NCBI GenBank assembly: GCA_903838095.1
Contig: CAILXE010000337.1
Span: forward strand, 1-7,861
Direction of reading: 5' to 3'
Origin: an uncultured Chlorobiaceae bacterium
Lineage (GTDB): Bacteria; Bacteroidota; Chlorobiia; Chlorobiales; Chlorobiaceae
Length of the DNA: 7,861 nucleotides
Shown: positions 7,527-7,861 of the stretch, one piece after another
Numbering within the stretch: the first letter of the stretch is position 1
Layout of the letters: each line of letters begins with the position of its first letter
The notes under the pieces: generated by a model
Told to the model about the DNA's origin: nothing
Seen by the model: the letters and a program-made list of their open reading frames with translations, nothing else
Database searches by the model: none
Translations under genes and position numbers: made by a program

Positions 7527-7543
7527 AAAAAAAAGAAAAAAAA
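7527..7543. repeat. A8-G-A8 homopolymer tract in front of lnt
   Basis: Two runs of eight A separated by one G on the plus strand, so T8-C-T8 in the lnt transcript, from 6 to 22 bases upstream of its ATG. It occupies the place where a Shine-Dalgarno sequence would sit. It could be a pyrimidine-rich ribosomal protein S1 site, or a slippage-prone tract in the leader; no GC-rich hairpin precedes it, so it is not a convincing terminator. Confidence 0.6.
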
Positions 7544-7625
7544 CCTCATGAAACAGAAATGCGCCGAAAGTAAACGATATTTCCGGGAAAAAGATAATCA
7601 CAGAAAACACATTTTACTTTAATTA

Positions 7626-7655
7626 TTGATTTTTATTCTTTAAATTTGTTACAAT
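7626..7655 (+). promoter_or_regulatory. Candidate fmoA promoter
   Basis: TTGATT (7626-7631; 4 of 6 to the -35 consensus) and TACAAT (7650-7655; 5 of 6 to the -10 consensus) are separated by 18 bases within a strongly AT-rich stretch. Transcription would start near 7662, leaving a leader of about 77 bases before the fmoA ATG. This is the best sigma-70-like promoter match I found in the window, in keeping with an abundant antenna protein, but it has not been mapped here. Confidence 0.5.
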
Positions 7656-7669
7656 CTGTTACTTAACAG
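7656..7669. promoter_or_regulatory. Perfect palindrome at the predicted fmoA transcription start (possible operator)
   Basis: CTGTTA-CT-TAACAG is a perfect 6+2+6 inverted repeat immediately after the candidate -10 element. The half-site core TGTTAC (7657-7662) also occurs exactly 10 bases earlier at 7647-7652, overlapping the -10 box, so three related half-sites lie on one helical face. This is the arrangement expected of a dimeric repressor site. The regulator is unknown. Confidence 0.4.
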
Positions 7670-7680
7670 GAATAGTCTCC

Positions 7681-7758
7681 ATGAATTTTTTCCTGAAAAT
7701 ATCCCATTTCAACGCCATCAGAAAAAGGAGAACTCATTATGGCTCTTTTCGGCACTAA
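7681..7758 (+). CDS. Possible 25-residue leader peptide overlapping the fmoA start
   Basis: An ATG at 7681 opens a 25-codon frame (MNFFLKISHF..., basic near its middle) that ends with TAA at 7756-7758, so it overlaps the first 20 bases of fmoA in another frame. AGGA at 7668-7671 lies 9 bases before it, an acceptable Shine-Dalgarno. It might couple or tune fmoA translation, or be a chance frame. It resembles no protein I know. Confidence 0.2.
   Translation: MNFFLKISHFNAIRKRRTHYGSFRH
7725..7730 (+). promoter_or_regulatory. Strong Shine-Dalgarno of fmoA
   Basis: AAGGAG lies 8 bases before the ATG at 7739, near-ideal in sequence and spacing. It is clearly stronger than in front of any other gene in the window, most of which have no good match. 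It fixes the fmoA start and fits high-level expression. Confidence 0.85.
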
Positions 7759-7861
7759 AGACACCACAACCGCTCACTCAGATTATGAGATCGTACTCGA
7801 GGGCGGTTCAAGCTCGTGGGGCAAGGTAAAATGTCGGGCAAAGGTTAATGTGCCCCCGGCA
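7739..7861 (+). CDS. fmoA: Fenna-Matthews-Olson bacteriochlorophyll a protein, N-terminal fragment
   Basis: The first 41 codons of fmoA; the gene (about 366 codons in the family) runs off the right edge. The peptide starts MALFGTKDTTTAHSDYEIVL, and residues 12-31 (AHSDYEIVLEGGSSSWGKVK) match the FMO protein as I recall it from Chlorobaculum tepidum and Prosthecochloris. FMO is a trimeric, water-soluble beta-sandwich protein that wraps bacteriochlorophyll a and passes excitation from the chlorosome baseplate to the reaction centre. It occurs in green sulfur bacteria and a few phototrophic Acidobacteria, so it identifies the lineage. Residue 32 is Cys (KVKCRAKVN), where I recall Ala, and residue 38 is Val, where I recall Ala. 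Expression signals upstream are strong (promoter, palindrome, AAGGAG). Confidence 0.97.
   Translation, partial: MALFGTKDTTTAHSDYEIVLEGGSSSWGKVKCRAKVNVPPA

Overview
The window carries seven complete protein genes and two partial ones at its edges. It most likely comes from a green sulfur bacterium of the family Chlorobiaceae (Chlorobium, Pelodictyon or a close relative). The decisive evidence is the right edge: the frame opening at 7739 encodes the N-terminus of the Fenna-Matthews-Olson (FMO) bacteriochlorophyll a protein, the trimeric antenna between chlorosome and reaction centre. The species cannot be named from this sequence alone. I see no insertion sequence, CRISPR array, tRNA or rRNA.

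Left part (1-693, minus strand): a KdsC-type HAD sugar-acid phosphatase, ending in an intrinsic terminator built partly from its own last codons. It is followed by the first 31 codons of a NeuB-family sialic/nonulosonic acid synthase that runs off the left edge. Both point to surface glycan (2-keto-3-deoxy sugar acid) synthesis. Next (902-3077, plus): an NCS2/AzgA-type nucleobase permease and, 13 bases later, a nitrilase-superfamily carbon-nitrogen hydrolase, probably one transcript.

Middle (3082-5926): ispE (isoprenoid precursor kinase, minus) diverges from a plus-strand pair. That pair is a secreted protein with a C-terminal SPOR (peptidoglycan-binding) domain and a receiver-less sigma-54 enhancer-binding regulator with a Fis-type DNA-binding end. 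The nitrilase and ispE meet tail to tail with a 4-base gap, and the regulator and lnt with a 14-base gap.

Right part (5941-7861): lnt, apolipoprotein N-acyltransferase (minus), diverges from fmoA (plus) across a 217-base intergenic region. That region is AT-rich and holds a good candidate promoter for fmoA, a perfect 14-base palindrome where transcription would start, a small overlapping leader reading frame, and a strong Shine-Dalgarno sequence. This is the most regulation-dense stretch of the window.

The genes are mostly housekeeping or envelope functions. I did not find convincing evidence of a wholly new system. The items most worth a second look are the fmoA control region, an apparently extra cysteine in FMO, the permease-nitrilase pair, and the SPOR/sigma-54 regulator pair.
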